From positions 1 to 62,787 of the forward strand of contig NZ_JALEGT010000056.1 in the NCBI RefSeq assembly GCF_022763305.1: DNA of 62,787 nt, read 5' to 3'. The position numbers and the translations under genes were made by a program. The notes beneath the pieces were generated by a model. The model was given only the letters and a program-made list of their open reading frames with translations, did not search any database and was not told the origin of the DNA. This stretch comes from Marivita sp. (lineage in GTDB: Bacteria; Pseudomonadota; Alphaproteobacteria; Rhodobacterales; Rhodobacteraceae). The first letter of the stretch is position 1. Each line of letters starts with the position of its first letter. Below are positions 62,360 through 62,787 of this stretch, in pieces.

Positions 62360-62787
62360 TGGCGCTGTCACCTGAAGCGGCGTTCGAAGCCTATGAAGCC
62401 GTCCGCCACCGCCTGCCAGCAGTGGCGTCAAATGACATCGCATATCGTCACGCCACCTCTCTTGCCGATATTGCCGATGAGTTCGATGTCTTCCTCCTCG
62501 ATGCGTTCGGCGTGCTGAATATCGGTGACGCTGCAATTCCGGGAACCCGGGAACGGATCGAAACCTTAAGGGCCGCGGGCAAGCGTGTGCTGGTGGTGTC
62601 GAATGCGGCAGGATTTCCGCATATGGCGCTGATGGAAAAGTACAACCGGCTTGGCTACGACTTCGACCCTGAAGATGTGATCACCAGCCGCGCCACCCTG
62701 CTGGCCGGTCTCAATGGTCGTCACGGTCTTCATTGGGGGCTGATGGCAACGCGCAGCACGGGGTTGCGCGACCTCGAGGATCTCAGA
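62359..62787 (+). CDS. HAD-superfamily class IIA protein (3' end outside window)
   Basis: The first 143 residues of a HAD class IIA (TIGR01459-like) protein. Motif I reads FLLDAFGVLNIG: the nucleophile aspartate is present but the second aspartate of DxDG is phenylalanine, as in other members of this branch. Motif II follows in VLVVSNAAGFP. The ATG overlaps the phnE stop (TGATG), so it is part of the phn operon. A phosphatase or phosphonatase-like role in handling the imported compound is plausible, but loss of the acid/base aspartate makes simple phosphatase action uncertain. Confidence 0.87.
   Translation, partial: MALSPEAAFEAYEAVRHRLPAVASNDIAYRHATSLADIADEFDVFLLDAFGVLNIGDAAIPGTRERIETLRAAGKRVLVVSNAAGFPHMALMEKYNRLGYDFDPEDVITSRATLLAGLNGRHGLHWGLMATRSTGLRDLEDLR

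Noticed and set aside
1-62787. tRNA, rRNA, CRISPR, insertion sequence, prophage or integrase
   Set aside because: I scanned for tRNA-like arms, spaced identical repeats, transposase or integrase proteins and terminal inverted repeats and saw none.

Overview
The window is high-GC alphaproteobacterial chromosome, most likely from a marine Rhodobacteraceae (Roseobacter-group) bacterium. The basis is strong G/C at third codon positions, tightly packed operons joined by ATGA or TGATG overlaps, and family content rich in TctABC, dipeptide, NitT/TauT, iron-type and phosphonate-type ABC importers with an acs/DUF4212/SSS acetate locus. I saw no tRNA, rRNA, CRISPR array, phage or insertion sequence. 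Both ends cut genes: acetyl-CoA synthetase on the left and a HAD-family hydrolase on the right.

Layout. (1) 1-7010, plus strand: end of acetyl-CoA synthetase, adenylate kinase, the two-part acetate-type sodium symporter (DUF4212 + SSS), a terminator, then a cNMP/CBS/DUF294 putative nucleotidyltransferase, a small membrane protein and a membrane-anchored PAS-DnaQ exonuclease. (2) 7003-21225: a dicarboxylate-type module. tctCBA faces lysR-TSUP(TauE-like)-GST; a converging minus-strand operon encodes a fumarate-reductase-type complex, a possible 61-aa coupled ORF, class I fumarase alpha, a CaiB-type CoA-transferase, fumarase beta, a sulfite-oxidase-family molybdoenzyme and a ThDP enzyme. The combination suggests breakdown of an unusual C4 acid, possibly a sulfonated one. 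(3) 21382-24092: an IorAB-type Tat-exported molybdenum hydroxylase. (4) 24290-28659: DEAD-box helicase, DUF4149 protein, UbiG-like methyltransferase, ICMT-like membrane protein and FAD oxidoreductase. (5) 28757-31896: an RTX/DUF4214 protein and a divergent luciferase-like monooxygenase. (6) 31927-40734, minus strand: GntR regulator, Dpp/Opp ABC importer, gamma-glutamyltransferase and DUF1028, a likely gamma-glutamyl-peptide use operon. (7) 41059-46044: a second tct operon containing a BMP-family protein without a signal peptide, with a divergent RpiR regulator. (8) 46548-51654: NitT/TauT-type ABC importer, LysR and an FAD oxidoreductase. (9) 51859-62787: two oxyanion-class ABC importers (an iron/AfuA/AEP-type system and PhnDCEE) around a DeoR regulator, with an inositol-monophosphatase-family enzyme, a divergent histidine-phosphatase-family protein and a HAD-IIA protein. 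I read this last block as organophosphate or phosphonate scavenging.

Recurring features: several binding-protein genes are followed directly by strong intercistronic hairpins (9012-9039, 36349-36375, 47591-47610, 59888-59914), probably to raise binding-protein mRNA over the membrane components. Repeated palindromes that could be operators lie beside the GntR, RpiR and DeoR genes. Product calls rest on reading motifs by eye; substrates of most transporters and the pathway proposals are inference.
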